62,162 nt of DNA from an uncultured Oscillospiraceae bacterium (GTDB lineage: Bacteria; Bacillota; Clostridia; Oscillospirales; Oscillospiraceae): assembly GCA_944385395.1 (NCBI GenBank), contig CALWXA010000052.1:1-62162 (forward strand), given 5' to 3'. Within the stretch, counting starts at the first letter, position 1, and the number at the start of each line of letters is the position of its first letter. Under the pieces are notes generated by a model, which saw only the letters and a list, made by a program, of their open reading frames with translations, did no database searches and was not told the origin of the DNA. The position numbers and the translations under genes were made by a program. This document shows, in pieces, positions 53,637 through 62,143 of the stretch.

Positions 53637-54875
53637 ATGAATGAATTAAAGGGCGCCTGCATCATCGGCCAGTCCGGTGGGCCCACTTCCGTTATCAACG
53701 CCAGCGCTTACGGTGTCATTGACACGGCTCTGAAGTCCGGTGCCATCACCCAGGTACTGGGTGCCGAGCACGGCATCAAGGGTGTGCTGGAGGATCGTCT
53801 GTTCGACATGGGTCTGGAGGATCCGGAAGAACTGCGTCTGATGAAGTATACCCCTTCTTCCGCTCTGGGTTCCTGCCGGTATAAGATCGCCGATCCCGAG
53901 GTGGACGATACCGACTACAAGCGGATCCTGGAAGTATTCAAGAAGCACAACGTCCGCTATTTCTTCTATAACGGCGGCAACGACTCCATGGATACCTGCA
54001 ACAAGATCCATCACTATATGCAGTCCGTGGGTTATGACTGCCGCGTGATGGGCGTGCCCAAGACCATCGATAACGACCTGTTCGGTACCGATCATTGCCC
54101 CGGCTATGCTTCTGCAGCCAAGTATATCGCCACTTCCATGATGGAAGTATACCACGATGCCCATGTATATGATACCGGCATGATCGTGGTGGTGGAGATC
54201 ATGGGCCGTCACGCCGGCTGGCTCACCGCCGCTTCTGCCCTGGCCAGCGAATACGGCGCAGGTCCGGACCTCATTTATCTGCCGGAAACTGATTTCAGTA
54301 TGCCTCAGTTCATCGAGGATGTAAAGAAAGTTTATCAGGCAAAGGGCAACTGCATCGTGGCTGTTTCCGAAGGCCTGCACTATGAGGACGGTGGTTTCGT
54401 TTCTGAGGCCAAGGTGGAAGCTACCGATGGTTTCGGCCATGCCCAGCTGGGTGGCCTGGCCGCCATCCTGGCCCAGGTTCTGAAGGAAGAGACCGGCGCC
54501 AAGGTCCGGGGCATCGAGCTGAACCTGCTGCAGCGCTGCGCCGCACACCTGGCTTCTGAGACCGATATCGAAGAATCCTTCATGTCCGGTAAGGCCGCCG
54601 TGGAAAACGCCGTCAACGGCATCAGCGGCCGTATGGTGGGCTTTGAGCGTGAGGTTGAGAATGGCCGGTACGTCTGCAAGACCAAGCTCATCCCCCTGAT
54701 GGAAGTGGCCAACGTGGAGAAGAAGATTCCCCGCGAGTGGATCAACGAGGCCGGCAACGGCGTGAACCATCAGTTCATCGAGTATGCTCTGCCGCTGATC
54801 CAGGGCGAGCCGGATCTGCCCCGTGTGGATTCCCTGCCCCGTTTCTGCAAACTCAAGAAGATTCTGGCCAAGTAA
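53637..54875 (+). CDS. pfp: 6-phosphofructokinase, pyrophosphate-dependent type
   Basis: A 412-residue phosphofructokinase. The phosphoryl-donor site reads GGNDS, where ATP enzymes have GGDGS, and the substrate site reads PKTIDNDL, where ATP enzymes have PGTIDND. Both indicate pyrophosphate as donor. MGRHAGWL is the conserved fructose-6-phosphate segment. PPi enzymes work reversibly and can also phosphorylate sedoheptulose-7-phosphate. Strong codon bias fits a central glycolytic enzyme. Confidence 0.93.
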   Translation: MNELKGACIIGQSGGPTSVINASAYGVIDTALKSGAITQVLGAEHGIKGVLEDRLFDMGLEDPEELRLMKYTPSSALGSCRYKIADPEVDDTDYKRILEVFKKHNVRYFFYNGGNDSMDTCNKIHHYMQSVGYDCRVMGVPKTIDNDLFGTDHCPGYASAAKYIATSMMEVYHDAHVYDTGMIVVVEIMGRHAGWLTAASALASEYGAGPDLIYLPETDFSMPQFIEDVKKVYQAKGNCIVAVSEGLHYEDGGFVSEAKVEATDGFGHAQLGGLAAILAQVLKEETGAKVRGIELNLLQRCAAHLASETDIEESFMSGKAAVENAVNGISGRMVGFEREVENGRYVCKTKLIPLMEVANVEKKIPREWINEAGNGVNHQFIEYALPLIQGEPDLPRVDSLPRFCKLKKILAK

Positions 54876-54883
54876 ACAGACGC

Positions 54884-54921
54884 AAAAGATTCCGCAGCCA
54901 AAGGGCTGCGGAATCTTTTTT
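54884..54921. terminator. Bidirectional terminator
   Basis: A near-perfect 16-bp stem AAAAGATTCCGCAGCC/GGCTGCGGAATCTTTT with T6, between convergent pfp and coaX. Confidence 0.92.
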
Positions 54922-55690
54922 ATTGATTTTTCTGATAAATCTGATACAGCCCTTCCATCAGCAGATACTTGTCGTAAACCACCTGATTGCGGCAATAGCG
55001 CACGATCACCGGCGCATTGCTGCCGGTAGCTACGATGGAGGGCTTCTCATCCCCCAGAGTCTGGCAGATGCGGTCAATGATCCCATCCAGCATTCCTGCG
55101 GTACCGTAAACGATGCCGGAACGCATGCAGTCCTCGGTATTCTTGCCAATAAGAGCCTTGGGATGCTGCAGCGAGATATCCGGCAGCTGAGCCGTGCGGT
55201 CAGACAGGGCTTCCAAAGACAGCTTCACGCCGGGAAACATCAGCCCACCTTCATAGCTGGGCTTGGAGGAAATGTAGGAAATGGTGGTGGCGGTTCCCAT
55301 GTCGATCATAATGATGGGCGCAGGATATTTCTCCAATGCCGCCACGGCATTGGCTACCAGATCCGCCCCCAGCTGGTTGTGGATCTCCATGCGGATGTTC
55401 AGGCCGGTTTTCACCCCGGGCCCCACTATCATAGGCGGCTTTCCCAGCAAACGGGTCAGCGCTTTGGTCATCATGAAATTGATGGGCGGCACCACGCTGG
55501 AAAAAATCGCCCCTGTCACATCCTTGAGATCATAGCCATACAGGGCAAAAATGTTCATCAGATCAATGCTGATCTGATCGGCAGTCTTTCTGCTGTCCGT
55601 ATCAATGGACGACAAAAAGTGCAGCTTTTTCTCCGGGCCGAACAGTCCGACGGAAATATTGGAATTGCCCACATCGATGGCCAGCAGCAT
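54920..55690 (-). CDS. coaX: Type III pantothenate kinase
   Basis: A 256-residue CoaX catalysing the first step of CoA synthesis. Motifs: LLAIDVGNSN at the start, GADLVANAVAA and IDMGTATTISY (acidic catalytic residues). This type is not feedback-inhibited by CoA. The ATG at 55690 follows AAGGGAAGGA. Confidence 0.96.
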   Translation of the reverse strand: MLLAIDVGNSNISVGLFGPEKKLHFLSSIDTDSRKTADQISIDLMNIFALYGYDLKDVTGAIFSSVVPPINFMMTKALTRLLGKPPMIVGPGVKTGLNIRMEIHNQLGADLVANAVAALEKYPAPIIMIDMGTATTISYISSKPSYEGGLMFPGVKLSLEALSDRTAQLPDISLQHPKALIGKNTEDCMRSGIVYGTAGMLDGIIDRICQTLGDEKPSIVATGSNAPVIVRYCRNQVVYDKYLLMEGLYQIYQKNQ

Positions 55691-55791
55691 AGCGTTCCTT
55701 CCCTTCCTGTGCTTCTTGGTTCCATTGTAACATGCCACCTACTATGTTGCAAGGCCAAAAACAAGAAGTATATCCGTAAGGTTATATTGCT

Positions 55792-57273
55792 TTACAGTAT
55801 AATGCAGATCAGGCCTCCTGCTCCTTCATTGATGATACGCTCCAATGCTTCCCGCAGTTTTTTCTGAGAATCCACGGGCATCCGCTGCAGCTTGGCATTG
55901 AGATCATCTCCCACAATCTCATGAAAGCTTCTGCCAAAGAGATTGGACTGCCAGATCTTGCTGGTGTCACCCTCAAACTCCTGCATCAGGTAATTCACCA
56001 TGTCCTCGGACTGCTTTTCGTTTCCTACGATGGGCGACACGGTGGTTTCGATGTCCGCCCGGATCATGTGGATCGACGGGGCACTGGCCTTCATGCGGAC
56101 GCCATAGCGTCCTCCCTGCCGCACGATCTCCGGCTCATCCAAATCCAGCTCTTCCACGCTGGGCATCATGATCCCATACCCTGTTTCCCGTGCGGCATGC
56201 AGCGCAGGGGCGATCTTGTCGTAGTCCGCTTTCACCGCAGCCAGCTGGGTCAGCAGCTCCATCAGGTCTCCGTCATCGGCTACCTGCAGCCCGGATTGCT
56301 GACTGAGGGTGGTGTAAAAGAGTCCCCGGGGCAGCCGCAGCTCCACGGACGCTGATCCTACCCCCAGGTCTGTGCCCCGCATGCCTACACTTTCGATCTG
56401 CTCATCTTTTTCGATCTGGGCCACGCATTGCTTCAGATCCCGGATGTGTTCCAGCTTCTTCCCCTGCTGACACACCAGCTGGCAGATGCCTGCCTTGATG
56501 GGATGGTCCTGGGGCAGCGCATCCACCCAGGCGGGCAGGAAAATATTCATCTCCTGCAGGGGGAATTCATACAGCAGCTCCTGCATCAGATCTGTCAGTT
56601 CCTGCTGCTCCAGCTCCTGACAGTTGGCGCAGACACAACGCACATGATAGCGCTGCTCCAGTTCTTCTGCTACAGAGCGGCAGCGGCTGCCGGTGGGATT
56701 GGCGGAATTGACCACCACTACAAAGGGCTTTCCGATCTCCTGCAGCTCCCGGATCACCCGCTCCTCCGCTTCCTGGTAGTCTTCCCGGGGGATATCCGTA
56801 ACCGTGCCGTCTGTGGTGACTACGATCCCTACGGTTGCGTGCTCCGTAATGACTTTTCTTGTACCGATCTCTGCGGCCTCTGTCATGGGGATCTCATAGT
56901 CAAACCAGGGCGTCATCACCATGCGAGGTGCCAGATCCTCATATTGGCCAATGGCGCTGGGCACCATGTAGCCAACGCAGTCAATCAGCCGTACGGAGAA
57001 TGCCCCGCCCTCTTCCAAAGTGATCTCAGCCGGTTCTTCCGGCACGAATTTCGGTTCCGCCGTCATGATCATGCGTCCGGAACCGCTTTGAGGCAGCTCA
57101 TCCCGTGCCCGCTCCCGGCGGTAGGAATTGTCCATATTGGGCAGCACCTGCAGCTCCATGAAACGCTTGATAAAAGTGGATTTTCCGGTGCGTACCGGCC
57201 CTACCACGCCTACATAGATGCTGCCTCCTGTCCGGGCAGCCATGTCCTGATAAATAGTTGCGGTCTGATTCAT
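55792..57273 (-). CDS. spoIVA: Stage IV sporulation protein A
   Basis: A 493-residue ATPase that polymerises on the forespore and forms the coat basement layer. Walker A GPVRTGKST at about residue 25 and the long YIYVGVVGPVRTGK-type start are diagnostic; the C-terminus ends in a hydrophobic GGLICIIL like the membrane-proximal tail of B. subtilis SpoIVA. It is normally a sigma-E gene, and a sigma-E-like promoter is seen upstream. It is monocistronic. Confidence 0.97.
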   Translation of the reverse strand: MNQTATIYQDMAARTGGSIYVGVVGPVRTGKSTFIKRFMELQVLPNMDNSYRRERARDELPQSGSGRMIMTAEPKFVPEEPAEITLEEGGAFSVRLIDCVGYMVPSAIGQYEDLAPRMVMTPWFDYEIPMTEAAEIGTRKVITEHATVGIVVTTDGTVTDIPREDYQEAEERVIRELQEIGKPFVVVVNSANPTGSRCRSVAEELEQRYHVRCVCANCQELEQQELTDLMQELLYEFPLQEMNIFLPAWVDALPQDHPIKAGICQLVCQQGKKLEHIRDLKQCVAQIEKDEQIESVGMRGTDLGVGSASVELRLPRGLFYTTLSQQSGLQVADDGDLMELLTQLAAVKADYDKIAPALHAARETGYGIMMPSVEELDLDEPEIVRQGGRYGVRMKASAPSIHMIRADIETTVSPIVGNEKQSEDMVNYLMQEFEGDTSKIWQSNLFGRSFHEIVGDDLNAKLQRMPVDSQKKLREALERIINEGAGGLICIIL

Positions 57274-57316
57274 AGCTCTTGCCTCCGATTTTCAAATGGG
57301 GATCATCCGTTACTTC

Positions 57317-57346
57317 ATGTCTATGAGTCAGGCCTGCGGAATAGAA
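57317..57346 (-). promoter_or_regulatory. Putative sigma-E promoter for spoIVA
   Basis: On the minus strand TTCTATT (57346-57340), 14-base spacer, CATAGACAT (57325-57317). This is close to the B. subtilis sigma-E pattern (ATATT around -35, CATACA-T around -10, 14-15 spacing). Confidence 0.45.
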
Positions 57347-57415
57347 GAATCCATCAGGAAAAATGAATGAACCGGATCTGCAGGGTTCAGAAAGTGAATT
57401 TGTGCACGGCAGCTC

Positions 57416-57443
57416 TTGACAGAAAATGGGTTTATGATATCCT
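57416..57443 (+). promoter_or_regulatory. Putative promoter for oxidoreductase-cupin pair
   Basis: TTGACA (consensus), 16-base spacer, TATCCT; the ATG at 57492 follows an AGAGGAGG site. Confidence 0.55.
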
Positions 57444-57491
57444 GAAAGAAAGGTTAAATAAACTCTTTTACCAATCAGAGGAGGTATTTCC

Positions 57492-58562
57492 ATGGGTGCA
57501 GCCATTATTGGCACCGGCTTTATCGCCCAGGTCCACGCTCAGGCGCTAAAAGCCATGGGGCGGGAAATTGCAGTGGTGATCCATCCTTCAGCGGAAAAAG
57601 CCCGTGCTTTTGCAGAAACATGGGGCGCAAAAAGCTGGTCCGCTGATCCGGACGCATTTTTGAACGACGAGGTGGACTGCGTACACATCTGCACGCCGCC
57701 TATGCTGCATTTTGAAACTGTACAAGCTGCCTTGGAAGCCGGTAAACACATGATTTGTGAAAAGCCGCTGTGCATCTCGGCCCAGGAAGCCAAGACTTTG
57801 TGGCAGCTAGCGGAGCGGCAAGGCGTGGTGCATGCGGTGAACTTCAACGTGCGTTTTTATGAGGCCTGCCGGAAAGCCCGGGAGGATATCGCTTCCGGAT
57901 CACTGGGCAAGCCGCTGCTGATTCACGGCTCCTACCTCCAGGCGTTCCACGCCCTGCCCTCTCCCTATTCCTGGCGCTATCAGCCGGAAAAGGCGGGAAA
58001 AATGCGTGCCATGACTGAGATCGGCTCGCACTGGATTGACCTAGCCCGGTATTGGACAGGCCTGGAGGTGACAGCTGTTTCAGCAGATTTTGCTGCCTTT
58101 TTCCCAAAACGCTACGTTGCAGACGGTATCATGCAGGAGGGCGGCAATGGGACCGAAATCACGGTAGACAGCGAAGATGCCGCCCTGCTCCATCTCCGGT
58201 TTTCCAATGGCGCTGCAGGCAGCGTGGTGCTTTCGGAAGTATCTCACGGCCGGAACAACCGCCTTTCTCTGGAAGTTACCGGCAATCGGTCTTCCCTGTG
58301 GTGGAATTCGGAAGATCCCTGGCGCCTGCATCACGGCACCTCGGATGTTTCTACCCAGATCAATGCGTTTTCAGGCGGCTTCCCCCAGACATTCCAGGAC
58401 TTTTTTGCCGCCGTCTACCGGGATATTGCCGCAGGGCACCCCGCAGCAAAGCCCGATTATCCTACATTCTATGATGGATATATCAATGCTGCGGTATGTG
58501 AAGCTGCACTGAAAAGTTCGGAAAACCAAGGGAAATGGATCAATGTGGAGGAAATCAAATGA
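57492..58562 (+). CDS. Gfo/Idh/MocA family oxidoreductase
   Basis: A 356-residue NAD(P)-dependent oxidoreductase. The N-terminal dinucleotide fold begins AAIIGTGFIAQVHAQAL; CEKPLC around residue 95 is the family EKP motif with the catalytic Lys. Members act on sugars, inositols or related compounds; the substrate is unknown. It overlaps a DUF985 cupin by ATGA, so both probably act in one small sugar-related pathway. Confidence 0.93.
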   Translation: MGAAIIGTGFIAQVHAQALKAMGREIAVVIHPSAEKARAFAETWGAKSWSADPDAFLNDEVDCVHICTPPMLHFETVQAALEAGKHMICEKPLCISAQEAKTLWQLAERQGVVHAVNFNVRFYEACRKAREDIASGSLGKPLLIHGSYLQAFHALPSPYSWRYQPEKAGKMRAMTEIGSHWIDLARYWTGLEVTAVSADFAAFFPKRYVADGIMQEGGNGTEITVDSEDAALLHLRFSNGAAGSVVLSEVSHGRNNRLSLEVTGNRSSLWWNSEDPWRLHHGTSDVSTQINAFSGGFPQTFQDFFAAVYRDIAAGHPAAKPDYPTFYDGYINAAVCEAALKSSENQGKWINVEEIK

Positions 58563-59092
58563 AAGAAATGCATCCGGATACAAAAGCGATGATCGAAGCT
58601 TTCGGCTTTGATATCCTGCCTGTAGAGGGCACATTTTACAAAAGCACCTATGCATCTTCCCAGCTGACGCCGGATGGCTCTCCGGCAGGAACGGCTATGA
58701 TCGGCATGTACAGCGAAACGCCCTTCAGCGCTTCCTGCTTCCACCGTCTGACCACCGATGAGGTCTGGCACGTCTATGGCGGCGACCCGTTTTACCTGAT
58801 TTTGCTGTATCCTGACGGTCACGGGGAAAAAATCCTCATGGGCAGCGATGTTTTGAAGGGTCAGAAGATTCAGTTTGTGGTGCCGGCTGGGGTCTGGCAG
58901 GCGGGCTGCATCGTTCCCGGCGGACGCTACGCCCTTTTTGGCTGCACCATGGCGCCCGGCTTCTGCAGCACCGGCTTTGAAGCCGGAATTGCCGAAGAAC
59001 TCATTGCGCAATATCCTGATTTTGCCCAGGAAATCAAGGATCTCAGCACCAATGGTGACGTACGCACCATGCCGGAGGACTATGTCCGCTAA
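58559..59092 (+). CDS. DUF985 (cupin_5) family protein
   Basis: A 177-residue single-domain cupin. The pattern SCFHRLTTDEVWHVYGGDPFYLILL is the DUF985 signature, and VPAGVWQAG carries a second cupin motif. Functions are largely unknown, and sugar or sugar-phosphate binding is plausible given its coupling (ATGA) to the oxidoreductase. GTGGAGG provides the ribosome site. Confidence 0.92.
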   Translation: MKEMHPDTKAMIEAFGFDILPVEGTFYKSTYASSQLTPDGSPAGTAMIGMYSETPFSASCFHRLTTDEVWHVYGGDPFYLILLYPDGHGEKILMGSDVLKGQKIQFVVPAGVWQAGCIVPGGRYALFGCTMAPGFCSTGFEAGIAEELIAQYPDFAQEIKDLSTNGDVRTMPEDYVR

Positions 59093-59114
59093 CGGAAAGG
59101 TAGCCGGAAAAAGA

Positions 59115-59165
59115 TAAAAAATACCCGGTCAGACGCAGGGATATCTGCGCTGACCGGGTATTCAT
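59115..59165. terminator. Bidirectional terminator
   Basis: Long hairpin AATACCCGGTCAG/CTGACCGGGTATT with an inner CGCAG/CTGCG pairing, A-rich and T-rich flanks; between convergent cupin and yebC genes. Confidence 0.82.
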
Positions 59166-59224
59166 TTTCCTGTAAATCTATGAGAAGCAGGCTGAGAAGC
59201 AGTGAGAAAACAGTAGAATTTCTC

Positions 59225-59959
59225 TTACTCCTGTTCCCAGTTATGCCACACGTTCTGCACGTCGTCGTTATCCTCCAGCATGGCCAGGAGCTTCTCCATC
59301 ATCTTGATGTTCTCCTCACCTTCCAGGTGGATGTAGTTCTGGGGGACCATCTCCACTTCGGCGCTGACGAAGGTATACCCCTTCCCTTCCAGGGCAGCCA
59401 GCACATCGGCAAAGGCATCGGGATCGGTGGTGACTTCAAAGACAGGACCGCTGGCCTCGAAATCCTCAGCTCCGGCTTCCAGAGCGTCCATCATCACGGT
59501 CTCTTCTTCCAGGTCCTCATCCTCATTATTGATGACGATGACGCCCTTGCGGTCGAAGGACCAGGAGACGCAGCCCTGGGCACCCAGGTTTCCGCCGTAC
59601 TTATCGAAATAATGACGAATTTCGGGAGCCGTACGCTGGCGGTTATCCGTCAGGGCTTCCACGATCACAGCCACGCCGCAGGGGCCATAGCCTTCGTAAG
59701 TAACGGACTCATAGTTATCCGTATTGCCAGCGCCCAGAGCCTTATCAATGGTGCGCTTGATGTTGTCATTGGGCATATTGGCGGCCTTGGCCTTGGCGAT
59801 GACGGTGGCCAGGCGGGAGTTATTGTTGGGGTCGCCGCTGCCGCCCTGCTTGACGGCCACGATGATCTCTTTGGCGATCTTGGTAAAGGTGGCTGAGCGC
59901 TTGGCGTCTGCCGCGCCCTTGGTCTTTTGAATGTTATGCCATTTGGAATGTCCGGACAT
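59225..59959 (-). CDS. yebC: YebC/PmpR family protein (probable transcriptional or translational regulator)
   Basis: A 244-residue YebC-family protein. The start GHSKWHNIQ and the segments AMPNDNIKRTIDKA-like and YEGYGPCGVAVIVE are diagnostic. It is known as a transcriptional regulator in some bacteria, and recent work links the family to ribosome stalling at proline motifs. It follows nif3 by 15 bases and closes the trmK-nif3-yebC operon. Confidence 0.96.
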   Translation of the reverse strand: MSGHSKWHNIQKTKGAADAKRSATFTKIAKEIIVAVKQGGSGDPNNNSRLATVIAKAKAANMPNDNIKRTIDKALGAGNTDNYESVTYEGYGPCGVAVIVEALTDNRQRTAPEIRHYFDKYGGNLGAQGCVSWSFDRKGVIVINNEDEDLEEETVMMDALEAGAEDFEASGPVFEVTTDPDAFADVLAALEGKGYTFVSAEVEMVPQNYIHLEGEENIKMMEKLLAMLEDNDDVQNVWHNWEQE

Positions 59960-59974
59960 ATCTTTTGCTCTCCT

Positions 59975-60751
59975 TCACATACAGTATTGGATGACCTCGC
60001 TCCCGTGGGCTGCAGACAGCGTCACCGTCAGCGCCGGGAATTCGGTCTTAAGAAAATCCATCACCACAGGACAGACTACATTCTCCGTGGGAAAGTGTCC
60101 TGCGTCGATGAGATTCAGCTCCCTGGTATCCAGAAAGTCATTATAGCGGAGGTCAGAGGTGACAAAGGTATCGCACCTCAGCTCTATGGCCCGGGAGATA
60201 TAGTCTCCACAGGCGCCGCCGCCTACCGCCACACGGTGCACCGGTTTACCGCAATCCTTATAGCGGGCACCATTGCATCCTAATAATTTTATCACAGAAT
60301 ATACGAAGTCTACAAGGGGTAATTGACCATTCAGCACCCCAAAACGGCCAATTTTTTCCTCTGTCAGCACCTGGATGTCCTGCAGGCCCAGTTTTTCTGC
60401 CAGTGCATCGTTGACGCCGCCCACTGCTGCATCCAGATTGGTATGCATGCAGATGGCAGAGATATCGTGACGCAGCAGCTGAGCGATGATCCAGCCCTGC
60501 CGGTCATCCTCCCGCACCTGCTGCAGAGCATGCCACTTGCAGTTGATCAGCGGATGGTGGGCCACGATCAGGTCCGCTCCCCTCTCCACCGCCTCAGACA
60601 CCACTTCCGGCGTGATATCCAGGGCGATGAGCACAGAGTGCACTTCTTTTTCCGGGCGGCCTACCAGATGGCCCACGTTGTCCCAATCCATGGCCAGGTC
60701 TCTGGGAGCCCAGTCAAAGAGTTTCTTTTCAATATCATGTACCGTAGTCAT
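59975..60751 (-). CDS. Nif3-like dinuclear metal-centre protein
   Basis: A 258-residue protein of the Nif3/YqfO family that binds two metal ions in a toroidal hexamer. Ligands are visible in IVAHHPLI, CMHTNLDAA and the C-terminal DAGHFPTE segment. It is often called a GTP cyclohydrolase I type 2 homologue, but that activity is not established for most members. It overlaps trmK by ATGA, the same pairing as yqfN-yqfO of B. subtilis. The ATG at 60751 follows GGAGTGG. Confidence 0.95.
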   Translation of the reverse strand: MTTVHDIEKKLFDWAPRDLAMDWDNVGHLVGRPEKEVHSVLIALDITPEVVSEAVERGADLIVAHHPLINCKWHALQQVREDDRQGWIIAQLLRHDISAICMHTNLDAAVGGVNDALAEKLGLQDIQVLTEEKIGRFGVLNGQLPLVDFVYSVIKLLGCNGARYKDCGKPVHRVAVGGGACGDYISRAIELRCDTFVTSDLRYNDFLDTRELNLIDAGHFPTENVVCPVVMDFLKTEFPALTVTLSAAHGSEVIQYCM

Positions 60752-61452
60752 CCCTGCCACTCCTCTCTGGCCCGTTTCATTTCTGCCCGCAAAGCAGCGA
60801 TTTCCGATGCCCGGGCACGGACTGTCTCCTGGTCTGACCGAAGCATCCCGGCCTCTGCCTGTTCCAGCCGACGCAGGTGCAGATCCAGATAGTCTCCATA
60901 CAGGGGATCTTTAGAAAGCAGCAGACCATACTCCTGCTGAAATTTGGTCAGCGGCGGCTGCGGACCACCGGTCACCACCAAAACGGGATACAGAAAATCC
61001 TTATCCCGCACCAGGCGTTCCTGTGTAAAGCAATATCCGTTGTCAGAAAGCCAAAGGCGCAGATCACCGGCCTTTGTCATGGGCTGCAGCAGCAGTGTGA
61101 CCGCTCCGGGACAGCGGGTCCATGGAGCAGCGGAGAGAATGTGGATCATGGTCTCCCCGCCCATGCCGGCCAGCACCACGGTATCTGCCTCTTCAGGGGC
61201 AATGCCCCGGAGTCCGTCACAAAGGCGGAAATCGATGCCCTGCACGCCGTGCTCTGCTGCGGTGCGGCGGGCATGCTCCAAAGGTTCCGGGCCGATATCT
61301 GCGGCAATGGCGGCGCTGATGCGGCCATGCTGCAAAAGCCATACCGGCAAATAGCCATGATCCGTACCGACATCGGCCAGCCGGGCACCGGAAGGTACCA
61401 GGTCGGCCAGCAGCTGGAGACGGGGCTGCAGCTGCAGCTGGCGGTTTTGCAT
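60748..61452 (-). CDS. trmK: tRNA (adenine(22)-N1)-methyltransferase TrmK
   Basis: A 234-residue Rossmann methyltransferase that modifies A22 of tRNAs. The SAM-binding loop is LADVGTDHGYLP near residue 27, and the NPPY-equivalent is VLAGMGGETM. It is coupled to nif3. The start lies behind AAGGAGGAATACG. It is common in low-GC and high-GC Firmicutes, and structure is well known. Confidence 0.95.
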   Translation of the reverse strand: MQNRQLQLQPRLQLLADLVPSGARLADVGTDHGYLPVWLLQHGRISAAIAADIGPEPLEHARRTAAEHGVQGIDFRLCDGLRGIAPEEADTVVLAGMGGETMIHILSAAPWTRCPGAVTLLLQPMTKAGDLRLWLSDNGYCFTQERLVRDKDFLYPVLVVTGGPQPPLTKFQQEYGLLLSKDPLYGDYLDLHLRRLEQAEAGMLRSDQETVRARASEIAALRAEMKRAREEWQG

Positions 61453-61483
61453 CGTATTCCTCCTTCCCCGAAAGGTGTTTACA

Positions 61484-61522
61484 GAAGGAACGCATACGGC
61501 TTGCGCCGTATGCGTTTGGTTC
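61484..61522 (-). terminator. Hairpin after DUF1858 gene
   Basis: Stem AACGCATACGG/CCGTATGCGTT with outer AAGGAA/TTCCTT pairing, but poor T tract; a weak or bidirectional terminator. Confidence 0.5.
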
Positions 61523-61523
61523 C

Positions 61524-61733
61524 TTATTCGGCCTTCTTGTTGGCTTCCTCATTGACGATGGCCAGCAGCTTATCCACGTCTACGCCATGGACAGCGCAAG
61601 CTTCCTCCACCGTCTCACCCCGGGAAGAGGGGCAGCCCAGGCAATGCATGCCAATGGAGAAAAAGATGGGGGCAGTCTGGGGTGCTACATCCAGAATGTC
61701 GCCAATAATCGTATCCTTGGTGATCTCAATCAT
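61524..61733 (-). CDS. DUF1858 domain protein
   Basis: A 69-residue soluble protein with the DUF1858 pattern: FFSIGMHCLGCPSSRGETVEEAC. Two close cysteines (CLGC) may be redox-active or bind metal; this domain is found near hybrid-cluster and nitrogen-related redox proteins. The ATG at 61733 follows AACGGAGG. Single-gene unit; the function is unknown. Confidence 0.9.
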   Translation of the reverse strand: MIEITKDTIIGDILDVAPQTAPIFFSIGMHCLGCPSSRGETVEEACAVHGVDVDKLLAIVNEEANKKAE

Positions 61734-61812
61734 TGCGATAACCTCCGTTTGATATTTGCCCATATAGTATAGCTTAAATTTCTTCTGCTTTCAACAGAAA
61801 AATTTTACAATC

Positions 61813-61849
61813 AAAAAAGAGATGCGCCCAAAAGACGCATCTCTTTTTA
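61813..61849. terminator. Terminator of zinc-ribbon gene
   Basis: Stem AAAAGAGATGCG/CGCATCTCTTTT with a nine-base loop, A-rich and T-rich flanks. Confidence 0.85.
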
Positions 61850-61864
61850 AGTTTGAAACAATCC

Positions 61865-62143
61865 TCAGCCGTTTTCCCGCATCTTGGAGAAGCAGCTGCT
61901 GCAATAAACGGGGCGATCGCTCTTGGGCTCAAAAGGCACCTTGGCTTCACCACCGCAGGCAGCGCACACAGCCGTAAACAGCTCACGGGGAGCATGGGCG
62001 GCGTCCTTGCGGGCGGCACGGCAAGCCTTGCACTTCTTGGGCTCGTTCTGGAAGCCACGGGCAGCGTAGAAGTCCTGCGCACCGGCGCAGAACACGAACT
62101 CCTGACCGCACTCGTTGCAAACTAAGATCTTGTCTGCGTACAT
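61865..62143 (-). CDS. Zinc-ribbon protein
   Basis: A 92-residue protein with eight cysteines in CxxC pairs (CNEC, CKAC, CAAC, CSSC), forming two zinc ribbons. The start MYADKILVCNECGQEF is typical of a small conserved Firmicutes family with no known role; a nucleic-acid or ribosome-associated function is likely. The middle resembles the N-x-P-K-K-C-x-x-C pattern of that family. The start codon is inside the window. Confidence 0.88.
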   Translation of the reverse strand: MYADKILVCNECGQEFVFCAGAQDFYAARGFQNEPKKCKACRAARKDAAHAPRELFTAVCAACGGEAKVPFEPKSDRPVYCSSCFSKMRENG

